NCBI GenBank assembly: GCA_036872755.1
Contig: JAVHNS010000006.1
Span: 1,240,001 to 1,304,000 of the forward strand
DNA length: 64,000 nt
Direction: 5' to 3'
From: Orbilia blumenaviensis
Lineage: Eukaryota; Ascomycota; Orbiliomycetes; Orbiliales; Orbiliaceae
Both the position numbers and the translations under genes were made by a program. Numbering within the stretch: the stretch's first letter is position 1; every line of letters starts with the position of its first letter. The notes under the pieces are model-generated. The model did not search any database and had not been told where the DNA came from. It was given only the letters and a program-made list of their open reading frames with translations. This document shows, piece by piece, positions 13,381 through 25,928 of the stretch.

Positions 13381-15746
13381 TTAGTAGACTGTGTACTGGG
13401 GATACATCAGATGTCCCGGGATAGGATTCCTCTGTCGATCCTCGTTAGGTCCAGGTCCAGAGGTTACAAGATTCAACTTATAATGGTGCTCCTCTGGGAA
13501 AGTCGTGGCGATCTGGTCGTTAAGAGCATATGCATACTCGGGGTGAATGATGGTAGGAGAGGCGGTAGTTACTGGGATTTCGTAGATGCCAGGGGCAGCA
13601 ATCTGCATAGGCGCTCCAGTAGGGTAAGAAGCAGCCATTGGAGGCCACGACGAAGAGGAAACGCTTGAGTTGCTGGATCCAGAGTCAGAGGAACTGGGCT
13701 CCATATGAGGGATGCTCGAAGGGTTTTGACGATATGCAAGAATAAGCTTTGTCCTCCTGAGAAGTCGCTTTGTGGGTCTGATGCGGCTCCCAGAGAATGG
13801 GAGACGGTCGCTTCTCAAGAGATCAAGCATCATAGCGGAGATTCTAGCCAGATCTTCGTGTCTAACAGGATTTGTGGAAGCTTCTGCATGATCACCACTA
13901 TAGAAACCGACCAGATGCTGGAGGACGCGAGCGGAAACGTCCAAAGTAAGGACAATGAGTTCTGTCGGCAGTTCAGCGTTGTTGTTGAGCTGTGGAATTT
14001 CTTGTCCTGTAAAATGAGGAGCAAGAAGAGGCTGTTGCAAGATGAGTTTCAGCATTGCAAGAAGATCCTCTGCTTTCCTTTCATCAATGAACTGCTTCTG
14101 CGGATCCTGTTCCCCAGAATGAGGGAAGAAGATGGCAAACTCGAAGATCGAGAACATTAGATCAGACTCGGCTCTCGACATGGAGTTCTGGGAAGCGCTG
14201 TATGAGGCCTTGCAGACATTCTCAATCGCTACACGAGACTGTGCGGTGAAGGACTCCATAAGCATCCTCTTGTCAGAAGGCTGTGGAGCATTAGGACTTG
14301 TCCATCCGTAATGGGAAGGTGTAGAAGGGAAAAATCTTTCGTGTTGGTCGTAGATAACTAGGAGGCGTGATGCGGTCAAGGTTGTGACACTGAGGGAGAG
14401 GAGGCTGCGGAGAGACTTGGCCTGGGCGTTAAGGGTAGAAACATTGTCAGAAGCAAGATCCAACTCAACCAGTTTGGAGTCCGTTTCGTTGGAAATAACC
14501 AAGGTCGTGAAGGATTTGGTCTCTTCCAGATCGATCAACGAGGAGTCAATCTGGAGTAGCATCCACAGTCGCAGGGCAGATGTAATCCATTGCATATTGA
14601 TAATAAGCTCGGTCTCGACTTCGCCCTCACAAACACCGTTAATCTGGCTAGTACATGGACCTTCGCCGTCGGTAATACCCTCCCATAGCAATCGGACCAC
14701 ACGGGAAGCGATTGTGAAATAGCAGATGGCCTGCTTTGGACGGTTCTGGCGAAGTTCATGCCATCCAAGGAGGATGAGTGTCTGTGCGGTAGACATATTT
14801 GCAGTGGAGTAGGAGATGTTCTGAAGGCATGCAATAGCCCAGTAGTAGAACTTCTCGGCTTCTTCTTGGCTTCCCTTGCTGATGCTAAAGCCGAACGCAT
14901 CTGACAAAATTATTGCCAGCAGTGCAGGATCATATTCACTGTTTCTGATGCTGCGAAGGAAAAGGGTTTTCGAAATAATGCAGGATAGCGGGTGTGCTGA
15001 CAGCCACACATCAATCATCTGGAGGGTTGTATGGGTCTCGTTTTGGGCAAGGGGATCCTCAACAGGCATGCGTGGTGCTGGTTCGAACATCCTCGAACTA
15101 CGATCCATGAGCATGCTCTTAGAAATAAGCCTTGACTTGTTCCTACCCAAGGGCTCGCATCCTAAGTTGCTGACATTATTGCAAACAGTCTCAATGATTT
15201 CGTAGTTTATTGTCTCCAGAATTTTCTCGTTGTCGATGTTGGGGAGGCCAAGGCTGGCAGTTGATGTGTTTTCAGATCCATGAATATAGATCTCCTGGCC
15301 GGACGGGTCCATCTGCCCAGTGGGGCGAGGGCTTCCATTCTTGACTGCATAAGCAGACCTCTTACCAAAGATCTCTTCGAAGGTCGATCTCAGTTCTACC
15401 GATAGATTGTCTTGAGTCTGGGCCAAGTAGTCGAATGTCCCTGGTGGAATGTTCAATCCAGCATGCATGCCCTTGCTACCGCCCTTGATCTTTTCAATCC
15501 GCCCACCTCTTGGTGCTCCATTCTTTGGCCTCCCTTTCGACGCCTCAGCTTCGTAAACACAATCAATGTTGCGTTCACGGCAGGCAGAGCAAATGTTCTG
15601 ACCAGAGCACCTTATCTTCCTGAGTCGGCAGAAGTGACAACTCCTCCTCATATTCACGTTTGAATGTGCAACCGCTGTTTATGCATCTGTTAGCCCTATA
15701 TATCTATGCATGCGGTTTGCTGTGGGCCAATCTACTTACGCTTCAT
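13381..15746 (-). CDS. Zn(II)2Cys6 transcription factor
   Basis: A binuclear zinc-cluster regulator of 766 residues. Exon 1 (15740-15746) is only ATG AAG C; intron 15675-15739 (GTAAGT donor, CAG acceptor); exon 2 is 13381-15674. Splicing gives the start MKPVAHSNVN and places the zinc cluster CX2CX6CX5CX2CX6C at about residues 15-41, followed by a basic linker rich in Lys, Gly and Arg. I chose this start because no ATG lies upstream in frame within exon 2, although an internal ATG (Met 11) at 15649-15651 could also serve. The middle of the protein is helical and contains a weak fungal regulator middle-homology-like stretch. The C-terminus has a Ser-rich segment (about residues 650-690) and no second DNA-binding motif. 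It should bind DNA in the nucleus; target genes are unknown. The upstream 1 kb has long pyrimidine-rich runs. It does not match a named regulator I recognise. Confidence 0.88.
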
Positions 15747-18700
15747 TTTGAAGATTAAGGAAAGAATTAAAGAAAGGAACGAACTTAAGGAAAGAAAAGG
15801 TTCAGATATCTAATGATGTAGAATCTTGAGCTTGGGGAGCCTGCGGAATCGAATGGTGAATTATTGAGGTCGTGGATGGGCAGTTATATATACTATCTTG
15901 ATACACCCCCGCAGAGTGCGAGTATTTAAAACTGCAGAAGGATGTGCGGCCCTAAGTGGATCGTACAATATGTGTGTATGCGAGAAGGCCAACATTTGAG
16001 CCAAGGGTCTCTTGCGACACTCACTAGCCAAACCGTGCATATTGACCCCCGAGGACCCTGTTTGTGAACTCTGCATATGAATTACCCTGAGTTACCAGCA
16101 CTCATTGTACATGAATCACTGGGCCCAAGTAATTGCTTCTTTTCTCTAGTCCTTTCCTTTTTCCTTAGTCCGGTTGATTCCTTTTTTTTCTCCTAGGTGC
16201 ATGGAGGTGTTTTCTTTTTTAATCCTGCGCTCCCGTAGCTTTGAAACTTTCCGCGACCGCCCCCCGAATAGAGGTTCTATAATTTGCTTTAAGATTTTGG
16301 CCTTACCAAAAACAGCACAATTAGTTAGTGCATGTACCTTTGCCAGAGTATATGCAGTCGAGCCTTATCCTGGGCGAGCGAAGCACATGCATATAGCACA
16401 GGGGACCGGATCCCCAGCCCCATGCGTTCTTCCCGAAGCACGCAGCCACGACTATCTCGGCGAGCCCAGGTGCTCACGGGGCACATTATGAAGATCCGCT
16501 CCCAGAGGCTCCGGCGGGGCACATACGAGCAATTTAAAAAATTGTTTTTCAAGATTTCCACTTTGGGTATAGTGCTCTAAGAAGACCGGTCGGCCACATG
16601 CAGGCCATGGATCAACCATTTCCATTTCTGGTCACCGCCAGTTTCTTGTTCTCGCTCTTTGAAGTTGGAAGATCCCGCCTACCGCCTCTTTCGTTATCAG
16701 GCTTGCCATGAAGAAAGCCGTAGCAAAAATCTCGGCCTGCTAAGTTGCCGGCAAAATCTTTCATAACTCTACAGAAATTCCCAATTCGCGAATTCGCTTG
16801 CATCACTGCATGCTTCGGCTTGTATTTCTCGGAACTCCTGAAGGATTGACTATACAGAAAGTATATTGTGAGCCTTCAATTGCTAGCAACCTCAACGTCC
16901 CGGTTTACCACTTTTTTTTTTCTTTTTCGGAGGATCTCGGTCGGAAAAAGAAAGACACAATCCACCTCGAGTCGATGTACATGTCGGTACCTCCGCTCTA
17001 GCGTTCTTTTCGGCCGGGTCTTTGGTAACATAACATGGTAACCTAGATACTTATTATACTATTATTCACCATACTGGGGCTCAAGCTATATCAATTAGCT
17101 TTATCGGTGGACTGAAACATTGTCTTGGGCGGATGGTCTCGCAAAAAAGCTCTATCAATTTCGTTGTTGTCCATGGACCCAGATCTGAGGCGCACGTTCC
17201 CTCGCCTTAGTACCTATGGCTCGTCGCTCTGCCATGCATCTGCCTTGTGGTATGGGACTTCTAAGATCTACAGTAGGCATTCTCCCAAGATAAAGGTCCT
17301 TTTACGAGACCATTTATCCGGAGGTCCGAAAATAAAGGTTTCTCTAGGGTACTGTTCAATGTGCGAAAGCTGTATTGACACTGCCCGGTTTAGCCATGTG
17401 CGTAAACATGCGTGCCCTCTCCATCGTTATATTAGTTAGTATATATGATTAAAAACGTTATATAGTCACAGGATTACTTCAAACTATAGCAGTGATGCAG
17501 GTAACTAGCATAGCTAATTATTTCTCCATTACGGAAGCAATGCATCCCTAAAGTCCTTGCACGAACCTGAGCAGTATGAAAACTAAACGCTTAGTTACTT
17601 CCATAAATGGGTCCACTTAGTTGTGTCATATATGGATAGACGGAACCTTTTGAGATATATACATAAAAGAGTTGGTGTATTTAAACGCCATATAGTTCTG
17701 CCTACCATCGTGCATGCGGTTGGTCGCGATGGTATCATATATGGACTTAGAACGGCGATATCTACAGTCTCCGGTTTTTTTCCCATTCCCTCCCAAGCAA
17801 TCAGAAACATAAAACGGTATGCTAAGCTCAAAACAGCAGCACCGAAGGTGCATTTCCCCACATCTGTGGAAACACGGTGGGCCAAAGAGCCACTTGCACG
17901 ATTATAGAGTTATTTTCCCGGCGGTCAGCTTTGATGTGACCAAATCAATGGGAAACCTTTGGACTGGTGCGGGAATATCATTGTAGTCCACAGTCAGAAT
18001 GAAGATCAAATACTATTGTTTGACACGTAAGGCAATCTCAAAAAAACTCCAAAGAATCGTACTTTGAATATCTCGACAGGGGTGCTCGAACAGGCATATG
18101 CCTGTAGACTATACTACGGAGAACACTCGCCTAATCATGCCATGGGACTCAAGACCAGCTCCATTTTGGCAACAAGGCCGCTAGATTGTACACCCTGCAT
18201 GCACCAAACTCTGTCGTCGATGAAGTTTAACAACAGAGCATATTTTGCATGTTCATCCGCGAGCAGCGGATATTTTGGGCTCCGCTATAGTATATACCCC
18301 TCATTGAGCACACCAATTTTCATGAGGCAACGCATCAAAAGTTTTCCGGCAAAGCGAAAAAGGATGTGATGTTTCATGACACTAAACCCGATGCGCTCGA
18401 TTAATTAGCTTGTTCCAGCTAACTCAATCGCTCTGGGGTCCCTCGGTATTGCCGGTGCTAGTATTTGTTTTAGCACTCAGCAGAGTTGGGCGTACTTCAA
18501 CGGGGCGTCTTCATGGCCCCATACTAACCAAAGGCTCGGTCCAGTATCGAGAGCACTAGCCATACTAGCGAGTAGCCGTGATAAAGCCGCATGCGCAGGG
18601 GAAATGACACGATGAAATTGCTCGTGGCGAGCTTTCATGCATGATCATCCGTAGTAACAGAATGCCAAGCATTGCAGGGCGAACTTCCAAAAAAAGGCTG

Positions 18701-20838
18701 GAAAACGCCACAGAGTACATATTATCGTGCAAATCAAGGCTTGAAGGCGTCGGGATTCGAGTTGGAAAGCCACGGGCTAGAGCCACAGGTGTCCTTATCA
18801 GATACTAGAACCTAGGCGGTTGTGCTCTAAAACGGCACAGCGCTGACCAACTATAGCACTATCGTCTTCATTTCCACGATACAATGTATTTAAGCGCATC
18901 ACACTGCACTACACTGCACGCCTTAAGCTTAGATCTTGACTAATGTGACCTTGTATCGGACTTGCATCTATTCCGTATGCCGAAGCCATCTATTAGCCCC
19001 AGGTACAGAAATTTAGCTAGATGAAAACTAAATTCTCCTAAGACAGGTCGCTAGCGGAGGATTCTCAAATTGCCCGCCACGATAATAGCTAATCCCGTCT
19101 TGAAATCCTCCCACGGCTATCGATGGTTTTGAAGATCTTCATCGGTCTTTATCATCAAGCCAAATACGGTTGGCTCCGCCATACCTTACATTGGGCGTCA
19201 ATGTGTAACAAAATTGCGAAAGGGGCCCGTGGCTTAGCTATAAATCGACTATATCCATCTAAGATATTTATGGTTAGAGTGGCATAACTCGTACCTGGTT
19301 TTTTTCTTTTCCACCCTTCCCTCATTGGCACACGTGGATGTTCGAAACGATCTAGCGATATGCATGGGCAGGGAACATGCTTCATGTGCCCGACTATCAT
19401 AGCGAACGCTCATACCAACTTAGCTTAGCTAAAGTACAAAATATTAAGTATGTCATTTTCCGAGATTCCGAATATAGGGAATAATTCGAAGTTTATTTCA
19501 AGCTAGCCCTGCAGGATATGTTGTTATTTTGAGCATCTAATCCGAAACAAGCTAAGCATAGCCAAACTATAGTTCCAGGTTCTCGTTTTAGGTAACTTCT
19601 TTTTTTTTTTTCACGCCTAAGCTATTAGGTGTTCTCGAGACGACCAAAAACAGGACGTTTCAAGTTTTTTTAGGATTAGTCCAAACCTTCTTTCTTCTTC
19701 TTTTTTTAAAAAAATTCATTTTTGGGAAAATCGTAGAGTTGTACCTGAACCACACAATCGTGAAAAATATGGGTATTTTCCCCGAATGCTCCGGGTAGAA
19801 AGGCTTCTTTTAGCTAATCGTGTAAGAGCACGTATTTTTGTATTACTCAAATTTTAAGGTGCATATCGCGCGATTTTTCGTATCCGTGAACACCAACGTG
19901 GTTGAAGCTGGGAAAGATATAATACAAGTGTAGTATATTATACTAACGTAATTAATTAATATTGTAGGCCAGGTCTCTTATGGTCCCTTGAGGATTAATA
20001 TGTGTTGTGGGCCATACCCAGCTGCAGGCCTGCTGGGGTAATCGTGGGCACACTTGCAATGCTACAGCTAGTTTCACATACATCGGCCTGTAACCACCCT
20101 CCTCGCCTATGACTATGCGGATTCGGAGCCGACAATTAGGTCGTCAAACTGAAATCCGCTTAATTTTCGCCTCAAGCATGAATGTGCCTACTCAGCCACT
20201 CCGTGGCATGACTATGATTTTGATCCAGATCCTGATCGGTGGAATGATTCGATTGATGCAACAGGATGCATGCATTTCCCTATATGGTTGTTGTATACGA
20301 GACATATTTCTAGCAGTCAAGCGCAAGTTGGGGGCCCAGCGGAAGAGGTTGGAGTGGTTGTATTTGGTGTTGGTGATTTGCAATGGAGAGCCAGCCGGCT
20401 GGAAGGTCATTAGAGGAGCTGTAAGCTTCTCTGGTGCGCATTTTTGTCCTTCGTCATCTCAAACTTGATGAACTATATCTTCTACCTTGGGTATTTAATG
20501 GTGTGTTTATTATGGGACCTTGCATATCCAAGTTGGGGATTACCCAGGGCAGGTGTCTTATATTTATTATTCTACAAAGGGGCACGATATACAACATCTG
20601 AAATGTCAATAGGTCTATCAATAGTATAGTTCTCCGAAAACGTTATTAAATTTAGGAAGAAGGAAAAAAAAAGAAAACAGATATAGAAGAATACGATATG
20701 CATTGTATGAAAAAGATTATTTCTCGAGAGGTAATTTCAGCTTCTATGATCTCAGTAAACCTTCCAACCTGGCCGCAATATTCATTCCGCTCCACTTCTC
20801 TACATATTCCCTTGCGACCGCGGTATAAATTTTGGAAT
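15747..20838. other. intergenic, no supportable gene
   Basis: The segment next to the regulator (to about 16250) is probably its promoter: it is rich in C/T runs on the plus strand (16130-16230). The rest contains only short frames without motifs. A stretch at about 20100-20420 has protein-like composition in one frame (acidic, Trp-containing) but is broken by stops and has no start or splice sites that I can defend. Confidence 0.5.
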
Positions 20839-21504
20839 CTACTTCCACTCGCATTGCTCGCAAAGCGCTTTGTTATACCCTGCGGAGCACCCATGCTTGC
20901 TGGTGTTCTCGCATTGATCGATAATCTTGTCCGGTGTGGAAGCGTCACACGCCTTAGCGGCTTCACGCTGGTATCTGACGACATTCCAGCTACTGGGACA
21001 TTTTCCGTTACAGAATGGAGCTGTACCAAACCATCGTTGGGTGCAATGGAGTTTCTTCGGTGGGGGAGGCGGAGGCGGAATCGGGATTACGGTCACGGTT
21101 GTTGGTTCCGGGGGGAAGACTTCAGTAATCCTAGTGATAGTCATAAATGGTGGAGGTGGTGGCGGCGCCCTGGTAACTTCGATGGGGTGTGAATCTCCAA
21201 CTCTAGAGACTTCTAAGTGTTCGGCATCCCTCGATCTAATAGCCCCCCACCAAACGGGGGAAGCCGAGTCGGGGCCGATGGGGTCCCGGAGTATAGATAG
21301 CGGAGCCCTGGACACATGCGGGAGGCCTTTTGATGATGAAATCGGATGATTGTCAACAGCAGTTGACCTGAAACTATGAGCAGGCGTATTCGTCGAGTAG
21401 GTGCATTGAGCACCCTTGGTGGTTGTTACTGGCTGATAGGGTGCCGCGAGGGCTGCTGGGGTGAGCACCAAGATAATGGAGGCCAATATCATTTTGGAAT
21501 GCAT
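20839..21504 (-). CDS. small secreted Cys-rich protein with polyproline linkers
   Basis: A single-exon protein of 221 residues. The start at 21504 is chosen over an in-frame ATG 46 codons upstream because it begins a clean signal peptide (basic Lys 4, hydrophobic core, Ala-Leu-Ala-Ala cleavage region about residue 20). A Ser/Thr/Pro-rich spacer follows, then two proline runs (about 114-119 and 143-149). The C-terminal module (residues 154-218) has eight Cys: 154, 165, 169, 186, 198, 206, 215 and 218. The part W-F-G-T-A-P-F-C-N-G-K-C resembles a small disulfide module seen in uncharacterised extracellular proteins of fungi and bacteria. A second gene cannot be fitted within 1.3 kb on either side. 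Function is unknown; secretion and a rigid linker carrying a compact C-terminal domain are what the sequence shows. It is a possible effector or surface-binding protein, which is inference. Confidence 0.75.
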   Translation of the reverse strand: MHSKMILASIILVLTPAALAAPYQPVTTTKGAQCTYSTNTPAHSFRSTAVDNHPISSSKGLPHVSRAPLSILRDPIGPDSASPVWWGAIRSRDAEHLEVSRVGDSHPIEVTRAPPPPPPFMTITRITEVFPPEPTTVTVIPIPPPPPPPKKLHCTQRWFGTAPFCNGKCPSSWNVVRYQREAAKACDASTPDKIIDQCENTSKHGCSAGYNKALCEQCEWK

Positions 21505-23775
21505 TTTATCGGTAGTTGCAGTTTTATAAACAAGGGGTATTGACAGATGAATGGAGTTATAATTATTTGGGTTAAAAGGATGGGCACTGAGAACGACTGG
21601 ATGGGTATATGTTGGGGTTGCTTGGTCGCTGATTTCTTGCAAATCTGCCTTTTGTGAAGTAGTCGAATCCTACGCCCAGTTGGCTTTATTATATATCCAT
21701 CCCAGATACACTGAGATATCTATTAGTCCCAACCAGAATCACATGGATGTAGTGGGCCGTTCTGTCGATTCAGAAGGTTTAGTAGATCTAGCGATCTATA
21801 GATCTATCAATAGTTCCGAATAGAGCATCTCGAACAAATGACTACAAATATCTAGGTACACGAGGTTCCTATTTGAATATTCTTATGATATGCGCGTGCC
21901 TTGCTTTATGCGTTTATTGGGTTCTGCATAGATAACTATCTGAAGCTAGCCATGCGCATGCTGTATATATAGTGTTAGCACAGACAACTACAAGTTGTAT
22001 AAGCCCGTACGGGCCTAATGTAACGGATTCCAATGGCATTTCCCCGTCTCTTCCATTTCTAGGAATTTTGACATAGTTCCACCGGACCTGTGCTCGAATA
22101 GTTCAATTACTGATATCTTTGCCTGAAAATGGTGGTGATATCGCGCTACAGGCTAGGCTACAGGTATGGATACACCTTTCTTGAACCAGAGTGTGTTGTA
22201 GCGTTGGAAATCCTATTTAGGAAGTAATCTGTGTTGCATTATGAAGTTGTCAACACCTGCCAAAGTGGTGCTTGCGGCTTTAACTTAAATTTACGACGGT
22301 TTGTCGGTCTCGGTGCCCTCTCGTCTTAGCACCCTAATTGTTCTTGAGATAGTTCTGTTAGATAATAAGGGGCATAGGTGTGGCAATAATTTTCTATATA
22401 TCCAGAACGGGCTCCCTCGTAAGCTGAGGAAGTTAGTAAGGCTGAATCGGGCCAATATATCAAGCAGCATACATATACGCTTGTATACATGTGATAGTTC
22501 TCTAGACTTAGTCGATGACCCTAGGCTGTTGACGGTACCTGCCCGAATTTGTCTTTGACTAGATAGTGGCTGGTCTCGGCCCCATGATGGTTATGCTGGT
22601 TGAATACCCTTCCTGGCAAACCTCTGGAGCTCTACGTACGTATATGTATTTTAATAACACTTTCTGGTAAACGATGGAGGCAGCGACGCCAAACCAAATT
22701 TGTTCGCCCACCATACACCAGGAGTATTTAGGATTGGGGAAAATAGAAGTTTTTGTCTCGTGTCCAGACCTCAGCTGTGCATAGAATTGAGTTTTTAAAT
22801 CGAAATTTTCTACAATTTGTGCTCAGTGATAGTGCTTTAGATGTAGGTGGGTAATTTTGATGTTTTCTGGAATTTCCAAACCTCGTTTGCATGTATATGG
22901 AAGCTCTCAAGCCACTCCCAAGTTTACCATGAACCCGTACAGTATACATGTGCTCTATGAATTCTCTATTATAGGACTTGAATATTGTAGCATCTGGATA
23001 TGCGATTCTCAATCATGGTAACACTTCCAATAAGCAGATGGTTTCTTTCACATAGCCCAGGTTATTCTAGACCCGTTAAATATGCTGGCATATGGGAGAA
23101 CTTCCGGGAGTGTTCCTGGTCGCATCGAAAAGCCCCATACTCTGCCAAGCCAACTGTTGGGTCTGCTGTAGGCCTTTAAACATTTCCACCATGAACAAGT
23201 TCGAACGCGCTCGGGGTATGCCAATATCGTATTTACGTAAGTGTACGTATAAGGGGGTGGGACATCCTCCGAGGCCCTCGCGCGGCATGCTCGGTCGAAA
23301 GCATGATACGATTGTGAAAGACAATGACATCCCATATACATCTAAGTACTAGCCATGCAAGAAATGTACATATAGGCTCCTTGGAACCACTGAAATAAGC
23401 ACACATGATAGCTCATATAATGACAATTGCGTCGAGCTGTCGAAGTAATCTCAAGTGATCGTTAATTAAAAAAATAGGTAGAGAATAGAAGATAAATCTC
23501 GGTTGCTGGTAAGCCTGTAAAGATTGGGGAATGAAGCTTAAGGAGAACTATATTGTAGCAGGGAAAACAAAAAATATAAGAAGAAGCGGTAATAGGTATA
23601 CTGGCTGTACGCTGTGCTTGCATTGATATCGAGGGAAAGAAAGAAGTCCAAAACCAACATCCAAATTTGCCCATGCTAATTCTCATCGCTTGTAACTCAA
23701 CTCAATGCAAATTGGTCGTAATTAAAAGGTTTCGGGTTTTTGGCCGTACGTGACGCAGCTGATCCGAATTAAAAC
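21505..23775. other. intergenic, no gene seen
   Basis: The first few hundred bases are the likely promoter of the minus-strand secreted-protein gene. The rest shows only short motif-free frames. The last part (23462-23775) is probably the 3' UTR region of the minus-strand methyltransferase. Confidence 0.5.
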
Positions 23776-25928
23776 TTAGTACTCCGAGCCACGGGGACGG
23801 ATAATGGCATATCTGTGGGGAATATGGGAATGTAGACTTACAACTGGAAATAAATATGGAAGTTTTTGTTTTTCAGATTCTTCCTGATGTCCTTGATAGT
23901 TTGTGCAACTACCTCGTTGCTCCTCTGTAGGGAAAAAAAAAAAAAAAAAAAAAAAGGGTTAGCTATGCGAGTGGGATGAAATTCAGTCTGGAATGGCTTG
24001 CATACCCCTAAAACGCGGGTATATACGGCATTTGTGAAACCTTCCGTCGCATCCAGCATATTCACGAGATTGAATGCGCCAATCTCTTTCTCAACCGGAT
24101 CCTTCGGCCAAGTACCAATCGGAAGTTTAAAGTATTTCTTCGTGATGTTGATGAAGCCGGCGTCTGCCATCCACTTGTCTATATGGGGATGTGCGTGACA
24201 TGTCTTGCCAATTCGATCAAAAGCTTCTGATAGATCACGAACCCATTCCTTGAGAATATTATCTTCGGGAATGGATCCATCATCCGCCGTGATCTCAACC
24301 GTATGTTCTTGTGATTCGTACCAGCCACCTGGCTTTAAGATCAGGTACGCGTTCTTTATGAACTCGGGCCAGTTTGAGACAGCGGCGTGGCAGTCGCGGG
24401 AGTGAATGAAGTCGTAAGAACCGGGAGTCTGCAGCCATGGTTCATTGAAGTCATCGACCTCGAAGGAAACATTTGGAGGAACCCTGCAATGCGAATATTT
24501 AGCTTTTGGGCGGGTACTGAAGAACGAAATGTTATTACCAATTCGGTTGTATAGGGGAGACATCTAGACGCATATTAGTCGCTGGAGAGAACCAAGCAAT
24601 CTTTGGTGATGGGATCATACCATTTCCCATGACAGCGGCCTCGGGGAAGTCTTCTGCGACTTGGATAGCCCAAATTCCCGTCCCTGTTCCCACGTCCATG
24701 ATCTTTTGAGGATTTTCGATCGGAGCTAGAAACAGCTTCCCTTGTAGTCTCAGGAGGAAAACGTGATGGCTAACCCCTCGATTTGATTAGAATTGCATGA
24801 CGAGATACGTTCAAGCATACGCTTGTATTGGTTCACCAAGCCACAAACGTGACAACCAGAAAATAGTCAACTTACAAGAGATCTAATTGCTCTTGTTGAA
24901 CCTATATCAAATATTTACCCATTAGCGCCTGCCGGAATTTAGATGGGTAATCGAAGGATTTAATCGTTTTCAGGGGGCTTTTGTACGCACATCGTCATTT
25001 GGGATGAAATATTGCGTTCCATATGCGTTATATCTTCTTCCATTATGGTATTTATAGTCTACCAAGGCATAATCGTTAGCGATATTGCATCTGATGGAGA
25101 TCCCCAAGTTAAGAGAAACAAAATTGTCGTCTTACTTTTTACTGATTCCGTCAGTGACGTTGTTGCAGAACCACTAGATCACGTGATTAGTAAGACCATT
25201 AAAAGGGTATTATGATTAAAATATAAAGCAGCAAATACATACGAATCCGAGCCATAGAGAGAATCGTAGTCCGAACCGCTCGATGTCTGTTATTGTTGAG
25301 TAGCCCGTCAATATCGTGAAGTTCCCCCCCTCCTCTGTGTGTGTGTGTTCTTTCAGCGGAATGCCGAGTGCCGGCAAAATGGCCTGCCTTGTCAGGGGCG
25401 CATGACAATATTGCATATTGCAACACAAATCTTGTCCTTCCATATATATTGCATATATGCAGATTGCATTGTCTTCCGTTAAACAATGGTGGAACAAAAG
25501 AGATAGCCGCGACTTACGCTATAGTCGGTTTGGTGATTCTCCGCCTCGTCGACCTCGATTGTGTAATTTTGCTGGGCGGCTTGATACAACGAAGTAGTGG
25601 CGGCCGCTGGAGGCGGTTGGGCGGCAGTCTGCGAAGAAGTAGTAGCAACTGCTGGAGGCGGTTGGGTAGCAGTCTGCGAAGAAGTAGTAGCAACTGCTGG
25701 AGGCGGTTGGGCAGCAGTCTGCGAAGAAGTAGTAGCAACTACTGGAGGCGATTGGGCGGTAATCTGCGAAGAAGTTGTAGAAACTGCTGGAGGCTGCTGG
25801 GCGGCAGTCTGCAAGGAAGTAGCAGCGACTGCTGGAGGCTGTTGGGCAATTGGGGTCGGTGTCTCCACGGCTTGGCTTCCCCCGGCCTTCCCTGTTTCTG
25901 CCGATGAGGTCTGCCCTGTTGTCGACAT
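23776..25928 (-). CDS. LaeA-like SAM-dependent methyltransferase
   Basis: A ten-exon model (high to low): 25928-25518, 25286-25243, 25173-25136, 25058-24991, 24901-24876, 24769-24621, 24563-24539, 24483-24006, 23924-23842, 23812-23776; 452 residues. Every junction keeps frame and rebuilds a class I methyltransferase of the fungal LaeA/TAM type: a [13 protein letters not shown] segment, the [17 protein letters not shown] block, SAM motif I (MDVGTGTG, about residues 220-227), then [16 protein letters not shown] and ILKPGGWYE. The N-terminus has six tandem 15-residue Pro/Ala/Thr/Gln repeats (residues 31-120). The last intron would be only 29 nt; if it is retained, the protein stops at 23838 with 441 residues and lacks the final [12 protein letters not shown] strand. 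The 81-nt intron before exon 9 contains a T23 run. The first intron is long (231 nt). LaeA relatives act on secondary-metabolite genes or on small molecules; the substrate here is unknown. Confidence 0.85.
23933..23955. repeat. poly(A) tract, 23 nt (T23 in a minus-strand intron)
   Basis: Lies in the eighth intron of the methyltransferase. On the coding strand it is T23 followed by CCCTACAG, so it forms the whole polypyrimidine tract of that acceptor. Confidence 0.9.
25569..25838 (-). repeat. in-frame 45-bp minisatellite (6 copies)
   Basis: Six contiguous 45-bp units encode residues 31-120 of the LaeA-like methyltransferase. Each unit has the form [15 protein letters not shown] with point changes; the middle units are almost identical and the outer ones more diverged. 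All units keep exactly 45 bp, so the frame is preserved by any whole-unit gain or loss. Confidence 0.95.

Noticed and set aside
21504..21642. Upstream in-frame ATG extending the Cys-rich protein by 46 residues
   Set aside because: The extension would bury the signal peptide; the downstream Met gives a standard N-terminus.
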